From: Cryobacterium sp. MP_M3 | Lineage (GTDB): Bacteria > Actinomycetota > Actinomycetes > Actinomycetales > Microbacteriaceae | Length of the DNA stretch: 64,000 bases | Assembly (NCBI RefSeq): GCF_015752155.1 | Contig: NZ_JADOVI010000005.1 | Span: 174,369-238,368, forward strand | Direction: 5' to 3' | In this document: piece by piece, positions 36,220-46,101 of the stretch | How positions within the stretch are numbered: the first letter of the stretch is position 1 | Layout: each line of letters begins with the position of its first letter | Notes under the pieces: generated by a model | What the model was told of the DNA's origin: nothing | Database searches by the model: none | The model's input: the letters and a program-made list of their open reading frames with translations, nothing else | Program-made: the position numbers and the translations under genes

Positions 36220-36972
36220 TCATGCCCCAAGGTCCCGCGGCACGCCGGGGGTGAGCCACTTGAGACGATCGGTCAGGCCGGCTCCTGCAAATGAAGCCAC
36301 GATCTCGTCTTCTGTTTCTGTGAAGTGTTCCCAAGAGGAGTAATGAATCGGTACCACGATGTCGGCCGCGAGAGAGGCGGTGAACTTGGCTGCGCTCGCG
36401 CTGTCCATACTGATCATCTGGTCCCCGAGGATGGCGAACTTCGCCGCGCCGAGGTGCAGCACTGCTACTCCGATCGAAAAGATTTCGCTGATTTGATCAA
36501 GGTCGCTCTCATAGGTGGTGTCGCCGGAGATGTACAGGACCTTCTCTTCCCCAGGCACCTGGAGGATGAACCCAATCACGTCTCCCGCGGGACCGTGATG
36601 TGCAGGCGTCGCTGTGATGATCACAGACTTATCACCCACCGCGACCGTGTGGCTGCTCCAAGGCGCAACGCCCACCGCGTGGCCACCCAGCCGTCCCGCA
36701 CCACTTTGGGTGGTTATGACGAGCTTGCCGTCCAGCAACCTCCTGCCGGCCTCATCTAGGTTGTCCGGGTGTTCGTCGTGACTGAGCAGCACGGCGTCAA
36801 TTGGCGGAAGTTCGCTCGCGGGTATGGCTGGCTTGATGGTGCTCCGCAGGACTACCGGCCCCGAGACATACTCGGTCGGAGCGGGGTCGAACACGGGATC
36901 GGTGAGGAACGTCAGCCCCCCGAATTGAACGAGCATTGTTGCTGTGCCGATATGCGTCAGGGTTGTCTGCAT
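36220..36972 (-). CDS. MBL-fold metal-dependent hydrolase (UlaG/UPF0173-like)
   Basis: 250 aa. TATMLVQFGGLTFLTDPVFD, SHDEHPDNLD (metal ligands), TPAHHGP, YISGDTTYE and VPIHYSSWEHF are the motifs of the UlaG-like branch. Full-length and apparently functional. The chimeric gene at 27334 contains a copy of its first 58 codons. Within the arsenic-type locus its substrate is unknown. Confidence 0.88.
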   Translation of the reverse strand: MQTTLTHIGTATMLVQFGGLTFLTDPVFDPAPTEYVSGPVVLRSTIKPAIPASELPPIDAVLLSHDEHPDNLDEAGRRLLDGKLVITTQSGAGRLGGHAVGVAPWSSHTVAVGDKSVIITATPAHHGPAGDVIGFILQVPGEEKVLYISGDTTYESDLDQISEIFSIGVAVLHLGAAKFAILGDQMISMDSASAAKFTASLAADIVVPIHYSSWEHFTETEDEIVASFAGAGLTDRLKWLTPGVPRDLGA

Positions 36973-37604
36973 GGGTCTTCCTCGGAATCTAGATTTTCAA
37001 ACGCTCGTACCGTTTGATCGGCACGGCATTCATGGTTAGGGGCCAGAGGCCTGCATCGCTGACGAGAGGGCCAGCGTACGAGCCATAGTAACTATACGCA
37101 CGATCGTACAGTATGTCGCAAGTTTTGAGTGAAGTGCGATGAAATCGGATGCTTCCAGGTCCCCCTCGCGATCTTCGACCTCATGGAAAAGGCGGTCGAG
37201 GGCGCGCTCTCATCGCGACACCAACTGTGATGCTCTCAACCCTCCGTAAGAATTTCGCCGAGGATGACCGCCCATGGCTTTCACGTCTCCTCGCCTGGAT
37301 GGAACAGCTGTGCCGGCGACAACATTGTCGCCGGGGCCGCGCTGCACTGGGCGCGACGCTCCGGTGACCATCGGGTCGTCGACATCAGCGGCGCCCTCAA
37401 CAACCCTGCCGCCACCGGAACCCGACCGCCGGGACGGACGATGACCAGACCGCCACGGCACGTCGGCGGAGCGAGAGTATCAATGTCGTCGCCTTCGACC
37501 TCCCGCAAGGGAATCGCGCTTGACGCGGTACCCCATGGGGGTATAGGTTCATACCCCTACCGGGTATCACTCGGTCTCTACTGTCATTTACTAAAGGAGC
37601 AGCA
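36973..37604. promoter_or_regulatory. Regulatory region: TetR-like site, hairpin and CsoR boxes
   Basis: No gene recognised in about 630 bases. ACTATACGCACGATCGTAC at 37091-37109 repeats the MBL promoter element seen at 27733. A 10-bp stem with a 2-base loop (37313-37334) is an unexplained near-perfect palindrome. The CsoR boxes before the MFS gene are listed separately. Confidence 0.5.
37528..37567 (+). promoter_or_regulatory. Two CsoR-type copper boxes before the MFS gene
   Basis: GTACCCCATGGGGGTATA (37528-37545) and ATACCCCTACCGGGTATC (37551-37568) have the TACCCC-N-GGGGTA form of CsoR operators, located about 40 bases before ATG 37605. Predicts copper-induced derepression of the exporter. 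Confidence 0.8.
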
Positions 37605-39035
37605 ATGAGTTCGTTTACAGACCGCGGTAGCGGTCGGCGCTGGCTGGGCTTGGCTCTCATCGCCACCGCTCAATTCGTGGTAATCATGGATACGTCGATC
37701 ATCGGTGTTGCGTTACCGGACATCCAGCGTGAGCTCGGGTTCACTCCCGAGTCGCTGTCTTGGGTTTTCAACGCTTATGTCGTGGCCTTTGGAGGGCTGC
37801 TACTGCTCGGCGGGCGGCTATCCGACCTCTTCGGCGCACGGAAGGTCTTCGTTGGGGGTTGGGCGGCACTGCTCATCGGCTCGGTCCTGGCCGGAGCTGC
37901 CGGAACAGTCGCTTTCGAGATCGCGGGCCGGGCCGTGCAGGGAATGGGTGCGGCATTGATCGCCCCTGCCGCATTGACCTTGCTCATGACCCTTTTCGGG
38001 GGAACACCGGACCTCCCGAAGGCCTTCGCGATCTATGGTGCAGCGGCCCCGATTGGAGGAACAGTCGGTGTGTTCCTCGGCGGTGTGCTGACTGAATATG
38101 CCAGCTGGCCTTGGGTCTTCTACATCACGATTCCCATCGCTCTGCTCGTCATCATCGCGGCCCCCTTCGCACTGCCAGCCATACCGGCACGCAGCGGGTC
38201 AATTGACGTTGGCGGAGCGCTGACAGCAACTGGCGGGCTCACGGCGCTGGTGTATGGGATCGTCCGCGCCCCCGAGGCCGGGTGGGTCGCACCGGAAACC
38301 TGGACCGCTTTCATCGCCGGCGTCGTGTTGCTGCTCCTGTTCTTCGTCATCCAATCCCGCAGTCGACAGCCCCTCCTCCGGCTCGGCATCTTCAAGGCGC
38401 CACTGCTCGGGGCGGCGAACGTGGCACAGTTGCTTCTCGGCGCAGCATGGATTCCCATGTGGTTCTTCCTGAATCTCTACCTTCAGCAGGTTCTGGGAGC
38501 GGGAGCATTCGCATCCGGCGCCGCACTGCTGCCGATGACCGCATTGATCGTAGTCGGCATGATTGCCCTCGCTCCACGACTGCAGGCCCGATTTGGAGCC
38601 AAACCGATGATTGTCAGCGGTCTGCTCCTGCTGAGCGCCGGCCTCGGCTGGTTGGCATTCGCGCGGCCAGACGGTAACTACGTGGTCGATGTGCTTCCGG
38701 CTTCTCTCGTCGCCGCGCTGGGAATGGCGCTTGCCTTCGTCCCATCGCTCGGAACGGCCATCTCCAGTGCACGGCCCGAGGAAACGGGCACGGCCGCCGG
38801 TCTGGTGAACACCAGCTACCAGATCGGTTCAGCAGTCGGGCTCGCTGCTCTCACCGCGGTAGCCGCCGTGTTCACGGGCGCAGCCGGCGATGCGCCTGCG
38901 CTCACAGACGGCTACTCCGCCGCCTTCATGGGGGCAGCCATCATCGCCTTCGTGGGGGCCCTGGTGGTCACTGTTGCCCTGCGGCCTGCAGTTGCTGCAG
39001 TGCAAGAACCCGCGACGTCGCAAGCCGCGGCCTGA
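37605..39035 (+). CDS. DHA2-type MFS exporter, copper-boxed
   Basis: 476 aa, fourteen predicted helices (DHA2/EmrB-like). FVVIMDTSIIGVALPDIQREL and LLLGGRLSDLFGARKVFVGG (motif A) are typical, as is the antiporter motif C region (GAAAPIGGTVGVFLGG). An AAAGGAGC ribosome site precedes ATG 37605. Two CsoR-like boxes upstream place it in the copper regulon; whether it moves copper chelates or drugs is unknown. Confidence 0.88.
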   Translation: MSSFTDRGSGRRWLGLALIATAQFVVIMDTSIIGVALPDIQRELGFTPESLSWVFNAYVVAFGGLLLLGGRLSDLFGARKVFVGGWAALLIGSVLAGAAGTVAFEIAGRAVQGMGAALIAPAALTLLMTLFGGTPDLPKAFAIYGAAAPIGGTVGVFLGGVLTEYASWPWVFYITIPIALLVIIAAPFALPAIPARSGSIDVGGALTATGGLTALVYGIVRAPEAGWVAPETWTAFIAGVVLLLLFFVIQSRSRQPLLRLGIFKAPLLGAANVAQLLLGAAWIPMWFFLNLYLQQVLGAGAFASGAALLPMTALIVVGMIALAPRLQARFGAKPMIVSGLLLLSAGLGWLAFARPDGNYVVDVLPASLVAALGMALAFVPSLGTAISSARPEETGTAAGLVNTSYQIGSAVGLAALTAVAAVFTGAAGDAPALTDGYSAAFMGAAIIAFVGALVVTVALRPAVAAVQEPATSQAAA

Positions 39036-39133
39036 ACCGCCCAGTGGGGCAATGGCACATCATGCCATGCCCCACTGGTCCGCGCCCTTAGGTCGCGTCC
39101 CGCTGAGTGTGAAGTTTCTCGACACCGTGCAGG

Positions 39134-40140
39134 TCAGCCTTTCTGATTCGCCACAGTGAGCTCAGGAACGGGAATCACACCGTCACTGCGCCGGCGTAGA
39201 CGCCGGTGGGGGTCTCGTTCAGGGCCTCCAGTTGCCGCAAAGGTCCCTCGGAGAGGTAGCGGCGAGTGGAGGCCTCCCACTCGCTGTGTTGCTCGACGAG
39301 AAAGCAGGGCCGCGGGGCTGGCGGAACACTCCCCCGACATCGTTGCGGCCTTTGGTCTTCCTGTTGAGGCGTTCGGGTTCCTGGACCAGATCTGCTGCCA
39401 GTGTTTGGGCGGGTACCCGCAGAACGCGAGTTGGTCGTCGCGGGCGTCGTGGAGCATCTGGGCGACTTTCGGGTGGGAGCGTTTGGGCATCCGGATGACT
39501 TCGTCGGGTTGGGCCTGAGCGTGCGTCGCGCCGGGCTGGGCGAAGATGGTGCGGATCACGCTCGCGACCATCTCCTGACTCGCACGTGGCGCGATCGAGA
39601 GAATGTTGCGCTTCCGGTGCACCCAGCAGCGTCGGCCAGCGGGCGCCTTGGAACGCGGTGTCGATGGCCTTCTTCAGCCCGGTGTGGGCGTCGGAAATGA
39701 CGCGCGTCACAACGCCGAGTCCTCGGGTCTTCAACGAGTAGAGGAGGCTCGTCCAGAACGCCTCCGTCTCGCCGTCACCGACGTCGAAACCGAGGACCTC
39801 GCGGCCGGCCATCGGCGGCCACCCCGATCAGGACGACCGCGGTCTGGGAGATGACGCGGGGATCGACGGGCCGAGCAATACGTGGCATAGAGGAACACGT
39901 GGGATAGCCGGTCGCGCCGAAGTCCCGCCCGCGGAACGCAGCTACTTCACCGTCCAGATCCGCACAGCTCCGCGACACTTCCGACGTCGAGGTACCAGTG
40001 TCCGAACCGAGAGCCCTTACCGGGTCGTCGACTCTCCGCTTCGAGCTGCCGTGGAGTTAGCCTCCATGACGGCGGCGAACGGGGCCCGGACTACGCGTTG
40101 GCGCCACTCGAGGAGCACGCACCTGCGACCGCCGCGAAAG
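39134..40140 (-). pseudogene. IS256 family transposase, multiply frameshifted
   Basis: Pieces in several minus frames rebuild an IS256 (Mutator) transposase: RRVDDPVRALGSD, VSRSCADLDGEVAAFR, VGYP-like end, MAGREVLGFDVGDGETEAFW, VTRVISDAHTGLKKAIDTAF (DDE Asp), EMVASVIRTIFAQP, RSHPKVAQMLHDARDDQLAF, HWQQIWSRNPN. At least four frame changes and premature ends; the N-terminal third is missing. Inserted between the MFS gene and csoR. Confidence 0.85.
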
Positions 40141-40167
40141 ACGAGATGGTGATGTGAAGATTGTCTG

Positions 40168-40479
40168 TCAGGACCGGACGAGGCGGGCGATCGCGTCGCT
40201 GGCCTCTTTGATCTTCGCTTGCGCATCGGGGCCGCCCAAACGGGCGGCGTCGAGCACACAATGCGCGAGATGGTCGTCGAGAAGCCCCAAACCAACAACC
40301 TGCAGTGCGCTGGTGAGCGCGCTGATCTGCGTGAGGATGTCGATGCAGTACTTCTCCTCGTCGACCATCCGAGAGATTCCTCGAGCCTGCCCTTCGATCC
40401 GACGGAGCCGCTGAAGATACTTGTCCTTATCTGTGATGTACCCGTGCGGGTGTTCGTGTGTGATGGGCATTGTGCTCAT
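40168..40479 (-). CDS. csoR: Copper-sensing repressor CsoR
   Basis: 103 aa from ATG 40479 with AAGGAA upstream. All-alpha CsoR/RcnR fold with QRLRRIEGQARGISRMV and the Cu(I) ligands C45-H70-C74 (KYCIDIL, DDHLAHCVL). Short His-rich N-terminus (HEHPHG). Operator-like boxes at 40704, 37528 and 46335 in this window form its probable regulon. It starts inside the end of a decayed P-type ATPase gene. Confidence 0.93.
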   Translation of the reverse strand: MSTMPITHEHPHGYITDKDKYLQRLRRIEGQARGISRMVDEEKYCIDILTQISALTSALQVVGLGLLDDHLAHCVLDAARLGGPDAQAKIKEASDAIARLVRS

Positions 40480-40610
40480 TTCCAGTTCCTTCGTTCCCAC
40501 TGCCGAGGACGGCCCGGGTGCTCGCTTCGGGGCCGAGATCGATGCCGCGCAACAGCTGCGTTGAGAGCGACCACGACCGTGGACAGAGACATCAGGATCG
40601 CGCCCAGTGA
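40478..40610 (-). pseudogene. Copper P-type ATPase, C-terminal remnant
   Basis: The minus frame LGAILMSLSTVVVALNA followed, after a one-base shift, by LLRGIDLGPEASTRAVLGSG and GNEGTGNEH matches the last 45 residues of actinobacterial copper-translocating P1B ATPases. The rest is gone. It ends across the csoR start, implying that csoR was once the downstream partner of another copA. Confidence 0.75.
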
Positions 40611-40703
40611 ATCATGGAAATATCTTGTCCTTCGTGCGCCTCACGCGTGAGATCAGAGACGTGAGGTGCGTCGTGGCCTGGTGACGTCGGCATAGAATTA
40701 GGG

Positions 40704-40722
40704 TATACCCCGTTAGGGTATT
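40704..40722. promoter_or_regulatory. CsoR-type box (orphaned)
   Basis: TATACCCCGTTAGGGTATT matches the CsoR consensus. It lies upstream (minus) of the decayed ATPase and csoR and could still drive csoR autoregulation. Confidence 0.65.
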
Positions 40723-40777
40723 AGGGCTAGTCTGTGTGGCCATGGTTCCGACAGTTTTCGTGCTGTCGAAACGTCGA

Positions 40778-40792
40778 GGAGACACGCCCTAG
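40778..40792. repeat. Solo IS5-type terminal repeat
   Basis: GGAGACACGCCCTAG is identical to the right end of the IS5-derived element at 42434-42450. No partner end or transposase is next to it, so it is a leftover end. Confidence 0.65.
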
Positions 40793-40913
40793 AACTAGGG
40801 ATCTTGGCGGCGATCTAGTCCCTCAAGTATCCGTATCGACTCGAACTGTTCCGCCGGGTGACGGCAGGCAAGTTGGTGGTCTTGCCACCTGCTGTCCCTG
40901 GGTGCCGAGAACA

Positions 40914-41723
40914 TCAGTTGCCCCACAAGATCCCGTGTCCCAGTGTGGCGGTGAAGAGCACCCAAATCACGGCCGTTAGGACAGGTAGCATCGCGTTGCC
41001 GGTGAATGGGGTTCCGGTGGCCGACGCTGTTCCACGACGCGGCGGAAACACGAGGAGTGGAAGTCCGGCGAGCCCGATCGCCAGCACCGTGTCGAGGAGA
41101 TTGGTCGGGCCGAGTGGAGAGATCGACGCGGCGATCGTTACCGCAAGTGTGCCGGCTAGCCAGGAAGATCGAGAGACGCGGCGTGCGAGCGTGGCATTGC
41201 CCGCGATCGAGAGTAGGGCGGTGCGCGTGACCGCTGCGCTGATGATGTAAAGTGTGGCACCAGCAAGTGCGACAAGGATGCTCATACCGATTCCGGGGGG
41301 CCCGAGGGTGTGTGCCAGGAGGTCGTAGAGGTCTCCGCGGCGAAGGAGCATCGCTTGGATTGCGTAGCCACCTTCCCAGAACCATGCGAACGCGGTCACC
41401 AGCGCGAGGTACAGCTGCAGCGCAGGTGCGGGCGTGCGCAGTCGAAGTCTGAGAACGAGACATATGAGGCCCGCGAGGAGGTTGGCGGCCGGGCCGCCCG
41501 CTGCGACGACGGGCGTGGGGACCGTGCACCAAAACATGGACGTCGAGACGACGGTCGGGTGGCCTCCCACGGCGAGGCACATCGATCCGTGTCCGATGAA
41601 TTCGTGTACGACGGACGGAGTGATCGCGGCGAGCACCGCCACTGGGAGCAGTACTAGCGCCGGGAACCGCAACCGCTCAGCGGCAATACCGGACGAGACC
41701 TGGGCTCCCGATTCGGCCTTCAT
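40914..41723 (-). CDS. Polytopic membrane protein with HE-GH motif, M50-like
   Basis: 269 aa with six to seven hydrophobic helices. SVVHEFIGHGSMCLAVGG in helix 1-2 resembles the zinc site of integral-membrane M50 peptidases, but the spacing is HExxxH rather than HExxH, and the second motif (AAGGPAANLLAG) resembles the GP-N region of M50. It may be a peptidase-like protein that lost activity. It overlaps the small ORF upstream by ATGA. Confidence 0.6.
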   Translation of the reverse strand: MKAESGAQVSSGIAAERLRFPALVLLPVAVLAAITPSVVHEFIGHGSMCLAVGGHPTVVSTSMFWCTVPTPVVAAGGPAANLLAGLICLVLRLRLRTPAPALQLYLALVTAFAWFWEGGYAIQAMLLRRGDLYDLLAHTLGPPGIGMSILVALAGATLYIISAAVTRTALLSIAGNATLARRVSRSSWLAGTLAVTIAASISPLGPTNLLDTVLAIGLAGLPLLVFPPRRGTASATGTPFTGNAMLPVLTAVIWVLFTATLGHGILWGN

Positions 41724-41815
41724 CGCTGCCAACCATTGGCGATGAACGCGTTGAGCGCGAGAGACAAACCGACTGCGCCAGTGAGGCGAACGGTGAGCCG
41801 AATAGAAAAAGGCAT
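41720..41815 (-). CDS. 31-aa membrane microprotein, coupled
   Basis: ATG 41815 with a CTTGGAG site opens a 31-codon ORF with one hydrophobic helix (RLTGAVGLSLALNAFIANG). Its TGA overlaps the ATG of the M50-like gene (ATGA), indicating a leader or partner peptide. Confidence 0.5.
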   Translation of the reverse strand: MPFSIRLTVRLTGAVGLSLALNAFIANGWQR

Positions 41816-42157
41816 CAAATACTCCAAGGAGATGAGGGGGTAGGGCCGCTCCTGGCGTAGCCGCGAACGCAATATCAAGCTACGTAATGGCCATTTCCGG
41901 CACGTCCCACTGACGGGTCGAGTAGGCGCCCCCGTTGTAGTCCCTGGGTACGCCACCGGGCGTTTCTTCTGAACACGAATCCTCGAGCTGTCGCCGCTCC
42001 TGGCGAGTGAGGCACGGCTATTGTGGCTCCGAGGCTGTCATCGTGACGACAATTTTTCCGACTACCGACGGTGTCGAGAACGGTCCGGTTGCGATATCCA
42101 GGCGGTCGGCCCGCTCAGCTCGACCGCCGACTCTGACAACGGCGCGCTCAATGAGGC
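41816..42157. other. Intergenic stretch, no gene recognised
   Basis: About 340 bases upstream of the microprotein; holds its promoter presumably. Short plus frames near 42043-42170 have no known family. Confidence 0.4.
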
Positions 42158-42450
42158 TAGGGCGTGTCTCCTAACGCCTCGTGAGGGTTTTCGGCGGAAT
42201 TGTGCCATGTCTCGAACCGCCGCGGTGTCTGACAGTGAGTGGGCGAGAATCGAGCCGTTGATGCCGTCGTCGTCTGGCCGTCCTGGTCGTCCATTTCAGG
42301 ACCATCGCCGGGTGATGGAGAGCATCATTTACCGGTATCGGGCGGGGGTCCCATGGCGGGATCTGCCCGAGGTATTCGGTCCATGGCAGACAGTGGCGCT
42401 GTCCTGAGCGCCATCATCGTCTGGTTACACGAATTAGGAGACACGCCCTA
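42158..42450 (+). mobile_element. IS5-family deletion derivative (MITE-like)
   Basis: A 293-bp element bounded by perfect 17-base inverted repeats (TAGGGCGTGTCTCCTAA at 42158-42174 and its complement at 42434-42450), flanked by CTAG at both ends. It contains only the N-terminal 66 codons of an IS5/IS427-type transposase (42207-42407: SDSEWARIEPLMP, YRAGVPWRDLPEVFG). The DDE part is deleted, so it can move only in trans. Confidence 0.85.
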
Positions 42451-42506
42451 GAACGAAGTGCGAGGTGATTCATGGACATCTCTGTCTCCCGCAACGCGAC
42501 AATGAT

Positions 42507-42779
42507 CTACGCCATGTGGGCGGCGTACTTGGCGGGATTCGAGTCGAAGGCCGGCCCACATCCGCCGCAGCAGAGGTAGTACCGCTCGCCCTCGTAGTCG
42601 CGATACAGACCGGTCGCTTCGGCAGCCTTCTTGCTGACAGGGTTGCCGACCATCACCGGGCAAGTGGTAATGTCATTTCCCACGCCGCCGAGCAGGTTCT
42701 CAGGGTTGCTGCTCGCCGCGGCAGGGGTGGGCGCGCTTGCACTACAACAGCTGGAGGTCGCCTCGTGGTCGTTCATCAT
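42507..42779 (-). CDS. YHS-domain metal-binding protein
   Basis: 90 aa. An Ala/Ser/Cys-rich start (SSCCSAS) is followed by a YHS/TRASH-type domain: TTCPVMVGNPVSKKAA, DYEGERYYLCCGGCGPAFDSNP. CCSA, CPV and CCGGC are potential Cu(I) ligands. It lies 52 bases downstream of copA in the same orientation and is likely a copper chaperone/sequestration protein. Confidence 0.85.
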   Translation of the reverse strand: MMNDHEATSSCCSASAPTPAAASSNPENLLGGVGNDITTCPVMVGNPVSKKAAEATGLYRDYEGERYYLCCGGCGPAFDSNPAKYAAHMA

Positions 42780-42830
42780 GCTGGGTGATTCCCTTCGTAA
42801 GTATTTGCTGGTGTGGGGTTGGTGGCGCTG

Positions 42831-45098
42831 TTACTTCGCGACGCTTTTGAACCCGCGCAGGCGCAGGCTGTTGCCGACGACGAAGACGCTGGATAGCGCC
42901 ATCGCACCCCCGGCAAGCATGGGGTTGAGCATTCCAAGCGCCGCGATGGGGATCGCCGCGACGTTGTAGGCGAACGCCCAGAACAGGTTGGTCTTAATCG
43001 TTCCAAGCGTCTTGCGGGACAGGCGGATTGCGTCGACCGCGCTGCGCAGGTCTCCGCGCACCAGGGTGATATCGGATGCTTCGATCGCGACGTCAGCGCC
43101 GGTGCCCATGGCGAGACCAAGGTCGGCCTGGGCAAGGGCTGGGGCGTCATTGACGCCGTCGCCGATCATCGCTACAACCTTTCCTTCGCGCTGCAACCGG
43201 GCGACAACGTTGACTTTGTCCTTCGGAAGAACCTCGGCAATGACTTCTTCGATGCCCACCTCGATGGCGATCCGCCGGGCTACTGCCTCGTTGTCACCGG
43301 TGAGCAGGATCGGTGTCAATCCGAGCGCCTTCAACTGTGCGATCGCACCGACGCTGGTCGGCTTGACGGTATCGGCGACGACGAGGATACCCCGCGCCTG
43401 CCCGTCCCAGCCCACCGCGACGACCGTCTTGCCTTCACTTTCGGCGCGCGCCTTCATGGAAGCAAGTTCGCGGCTTAGCTGTTGAGACCACTCAGCGAGC
43501 AACGAATCACGGCCCACCAGTACGGCGTGGCCATCGACAATTCCCTGCACGCCCTTGCCTTCGATGTTCGCGAAGTCCTCCGGGGTCGGTAGCGCACCGA
43601 CCTCCTGCGTCGCCCCCTTCGCGATTGCCTGCGCAATCGGGTGCTCCGAGGCGTCTTCCAACGCCCCGGCCAGGCGCAGCAGCTCAGCACGGTCCGTGCC
43701 GGGCTCAACGACAACGTCGACGAGCGTCATCTTGCCGGTGGTGACCGTACCTGTCTTGTCCAGAAGGACAGTATCGATCTTGCGCGTTGACTCCAGCACC
43801 TCTGGGCCTTTGATGAGCACGCCCATCTGTGCTCCGCGGCCCGTGCCGACAAGCAGCGCTGTCGGCGTCGCCAAGCCCAGCGCGCAGGGGCACGCGATCA
43901 CGAGGACCGCGACGGCAGCAGTGAACGCCGCGGTCACGGGGAACCCTGCGCCCAGCCAACCGCCCAGCGCGACGAACGCGATCACAATCACGATCGGCAC
44001 GAACACGCCGGAGATCCTGTCAGCTAGGCGCTGCACCTCGGCCTTGCCCGTCTGAGCATCCTCGACAAGCTTGGCCATCTGCGCCAGCTGCGTGTCTGAG
44101 CCGATCCTGGTCGCACGCATGACGAGGCGACCGCCAACGTTCGTCGTGGCTCCGGTGACGGCGTCGCCCTCGGCAACCTCAACCGGCACCGACTCGCCGG
44201 TGAGCATGGAGGCGTCCACGGCAGAGGTGCCGGAGATCACGACGCCGTCGGTGGCGATCTTCTCCCCCGGGCGCACGATGAACTCGTCACCGACCTGCAG
44301 GTCTTCAACCGGGATCTTCGTCTCGATCCCACCGCGAAGCACCGAGACCTCTTTCGCGCCAAGCTCCAGCAGTGCACGCAAAGCCGCGCCGGCCTGCTTC
44401 TTTGACCGCTTCTCGAAATAGCGGCCGGCGAGGATGAACATCGTCACACCTGCGCCTACCTCGAGATAGATGTTTGCCGCGCCATCGGACGGGGCCAACG
44501 CAAACTCGAACGGATGCGTCATCCCCGGAGTCCCTGCGGTGCCAAAGAACAATGCATACAGCGACCAGAGGAACGCGGCCGAGGCGCCAATAGAAATAAG
44601 GGTGTCCATCGTCGCGGCCCCGTGCTTGAGGTTTGTCCACGCCGCCTTATGGAAAGGCCAGGCCGCCCACAGGATCACGGGGGCTGCGAGCGCGAGCGAC
44701 GCCCACTGCCAGTAGATGAACTGCAACGCGGGGATCATCGCCATCGCGATTACCGGCAGGGTCAGCACGATCGACCCGATCAGCCGGATACGCAGCGACG
44801 TTAGCTCCGGGTCCGCATCGTCGGCGTCACCGGAGGCCGCGCCGTCCTTCTTCCTGTTCTTGGGGACGGGCATAGCGGCGGTGTATCCGGTCTTCTCGAC
44901 CTCGGCGATCAGCAGCGCTGGATCGTAGCCATTTGGGACTGTGACCTTCGCCTTTTCGGTCGCGTAGTTGACTGTCGCGGTGACACCGTCGAGCTTGTTC
45001 AGCTTTTTTTCGATCCGCATCGCGCAGGAGGCGCAGGTCATGCCGCCGATCTCCAACTCGATGCCTGTGCCCAAACTCGGGACCGCTGATGTGCTCAT
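42831..45098 (-). CDS. copA: Copper-translocating P-type ATPase
   Basis: 755 aa. One N-terminal heavy-metal domain with GMTCASC (C22, C25), eight helices, the actuator TGES loop, the intramembrane CPC (near residue 400, [12 protein letters not shown]), phosphorylation motif DKTGTVT (about 445), the SEHP motif and [10 protein letters not shown]. The helix 7 Asn/Tyr and helix 8 Met/Ser residues ([24 protein letters not shown]) fit the Cu(I) P1B-1 class. Operon order copZ-exported protein-copA-YHS, all minus, with CsoR boxes in front. Confidence 0.95.
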   Translation of the reverse strand: MSTSAVPSLGTGIELEIGGMTCASCAMRIEKKLNKLDGVTATVNYATEKAKVTVPNGYDPALLIAEVEKTGYTAAMPVPKNRKKDGAASGDADDADPELTSLRIRLIGSIVLTLPVIAMAMIPALQFIYWQWASLALAAPVILWAAWPFHKAAWTNLKHGAATMDTLISIGASAAFLWSLYALFFGTAGTPGMTHPFEFALAPSDGAANIYLEVGAGVTMFILAGRYFEKRSKKQAGAALRALLELGAKEVSVLRGGIETKIPVEDLQVGDEFIVRPGEKIATDGVVISGTSAVDASMLTGESVPVEVAEGDAVTGATTNVGGRLVMRATRIGSDTQLAQMAKLVEDAQTGKAEVQRLADRISGVFVPIVIVIAFVALGGWLGAGFPVTAAFTAAVAVLVIACPCALGLATPTALLVGTGRGAQMGVLIKGPEVLESTRKIDTVLLDKTGTVTTGKMTLVDVVVEPGTDRAELLRLAGALEDASEHPIAQAIAKGATQEVGALPTPEDFANIEGKGVQGIVDGHAVLVGRDSLLAEWSQQLSRELASMKARAESEGKTVVAVGWDGQARGILVVADTVKPTSVGAIAQLKALGLTPILLTGDNEAVARRIAIEVGIEEVIAEVLPKDKVNVVARLQREGKVVAMIGDGVNDAPALAQADLGLAMGTGADVAIEASDITLVRGDLRSAVDAIRLSRKTLGTIKTNLFWAFAYNVAAIPIAALGMLNPMLAGGAMALSSVFVVGNSLRLRGFKSVAK

Positions 45099-45144
45099 GT
45101 GCTGTTCCTTCTCTTAGCTGTTGGGAAAGGGCGAGACCTTGCGG

Positions 45145-46101
45145 TCAGTGCCCCTCCGGATGCGATCCGGTCTCGGCGCCCGTGGGGCCGCCGCTGTGGG
45201 CGGCATCGAGCACGAACTCGGCGGTGTGGACTTTGCCGTTCACCTGAAAGTCCAGGTACAACAGGTATCGGCCCGCAGTCGGGGCCTCTGCGGCAAAAAT
45301 GATTTCCGGCCCGGCCGTTTCGCCAAACTTGGGGTCTCGACCCTCGGCGTGCACGTGTAAAAAGGCGAGATCGCCCTCACGCAGCGCAACGAGGTGACCG
45401 AACGCTCCCAGGTACGGCTCCAAGGTGGTCACCGGTTCACCATCACGGCTGATGGTGATCCTGAGCTCGCTCGACGAGCCCGCCACCATTTCGCCGTCGA
45501 TCGACACCGTGAAACCTGCGACCTGATCGACCTGAGCGGGCTGCGGCGCCACAGGGACGAACGCCCCGGCCACTTGAACCGTGCGAGTGAGGGTGATCCC
45601 GGAGGCCTTTGCCCCTGCCGGCGTGAAGTCCGCAAACACGCGGTAGCTCCCAGCTTCCGCCCATCGCCAGGGCATCGACCACGTGCCCGATGGCTCGTCC
45701 AACACTGGGTGAACGTGACGGAACTGGCTGCCATCTGACCGCGCCACGATCAGATGCAGATCCTTGTCGTGTGTGTTCGTGTACTCCGTGACCGGGGCGC
45801 CAGAGGCATCCTGAATCTGGAAGCTCAGCTCGCCGAGCTCACCAACCAATGCAGGCGCCTGAACAGGCGAGAGCACATACCCGTCAACGCCAAGCGCAAG
45901 GCCCTTCAGTGTGCCCGCGGCGGCAGACTTTACCCCGGCAGCACCGGCATCGTGGCCCGTTTCATGTCCGTTCATTTCGCTCCCTTTCGTCCACCCTGCA
46001 ACGACGCGGTCAGGCACGACTGCCCCGGCGATTCCAAACGCGCCACCGAACGCCACCACAAGGCCGAGTCCATAGATGGCAAGACGCACGCCGGTATTCA
46101 T
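45145..46101 (-). CDS. Membrane-anchored, exported copper-locus protein
   Basis: 318 aa. An N-terminal helix (RLAIYGLGLVVAFGGAFGIAG) acts as signal anchor, followed by a His/Met linker (MNGHETGHD) and a beta-rich exterior region with HDKDLHLIV, FRHVHPVLD and LAFLHVHAEG, histidines well placed to bind copper. The C-terminus is His-rich (SHPEGH). The overlap with copZ (ATGA) and the 46-base gap to copA place it in the copper operon. Probably a periplasmic-side copper-binding protein; family function unproven. Confidence 0.75.
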   Translation of the reverse strand: MNTGVRLAIYGLGLVVAFGGAFGIAGAVVPDRVVAGWTKGSEMNGHETGHDAGAAGVKSAAAGTLKGLALGVDGYVLSPVQAPALVGELGELSFQIQDASGAPVTEYTNTHDKDLHLIVARSDGSQFRHVHPVLDEPSGTWSMPWRWAEAGSYRVFADFTPAGAKASGITLTRTVQVAGAFVPVAPQPAQVDQVAGFTVSIDGEMVAGSSSELRITISRDGEPVTTLEPYLGAFGHLVALREGDLAFLHVHAEGRDPKFGETAGPEIIFAAEAPTAGRYLLYLDFQVNGKVHTAEFVLDAAHSGGPTGAETGSHPEGH

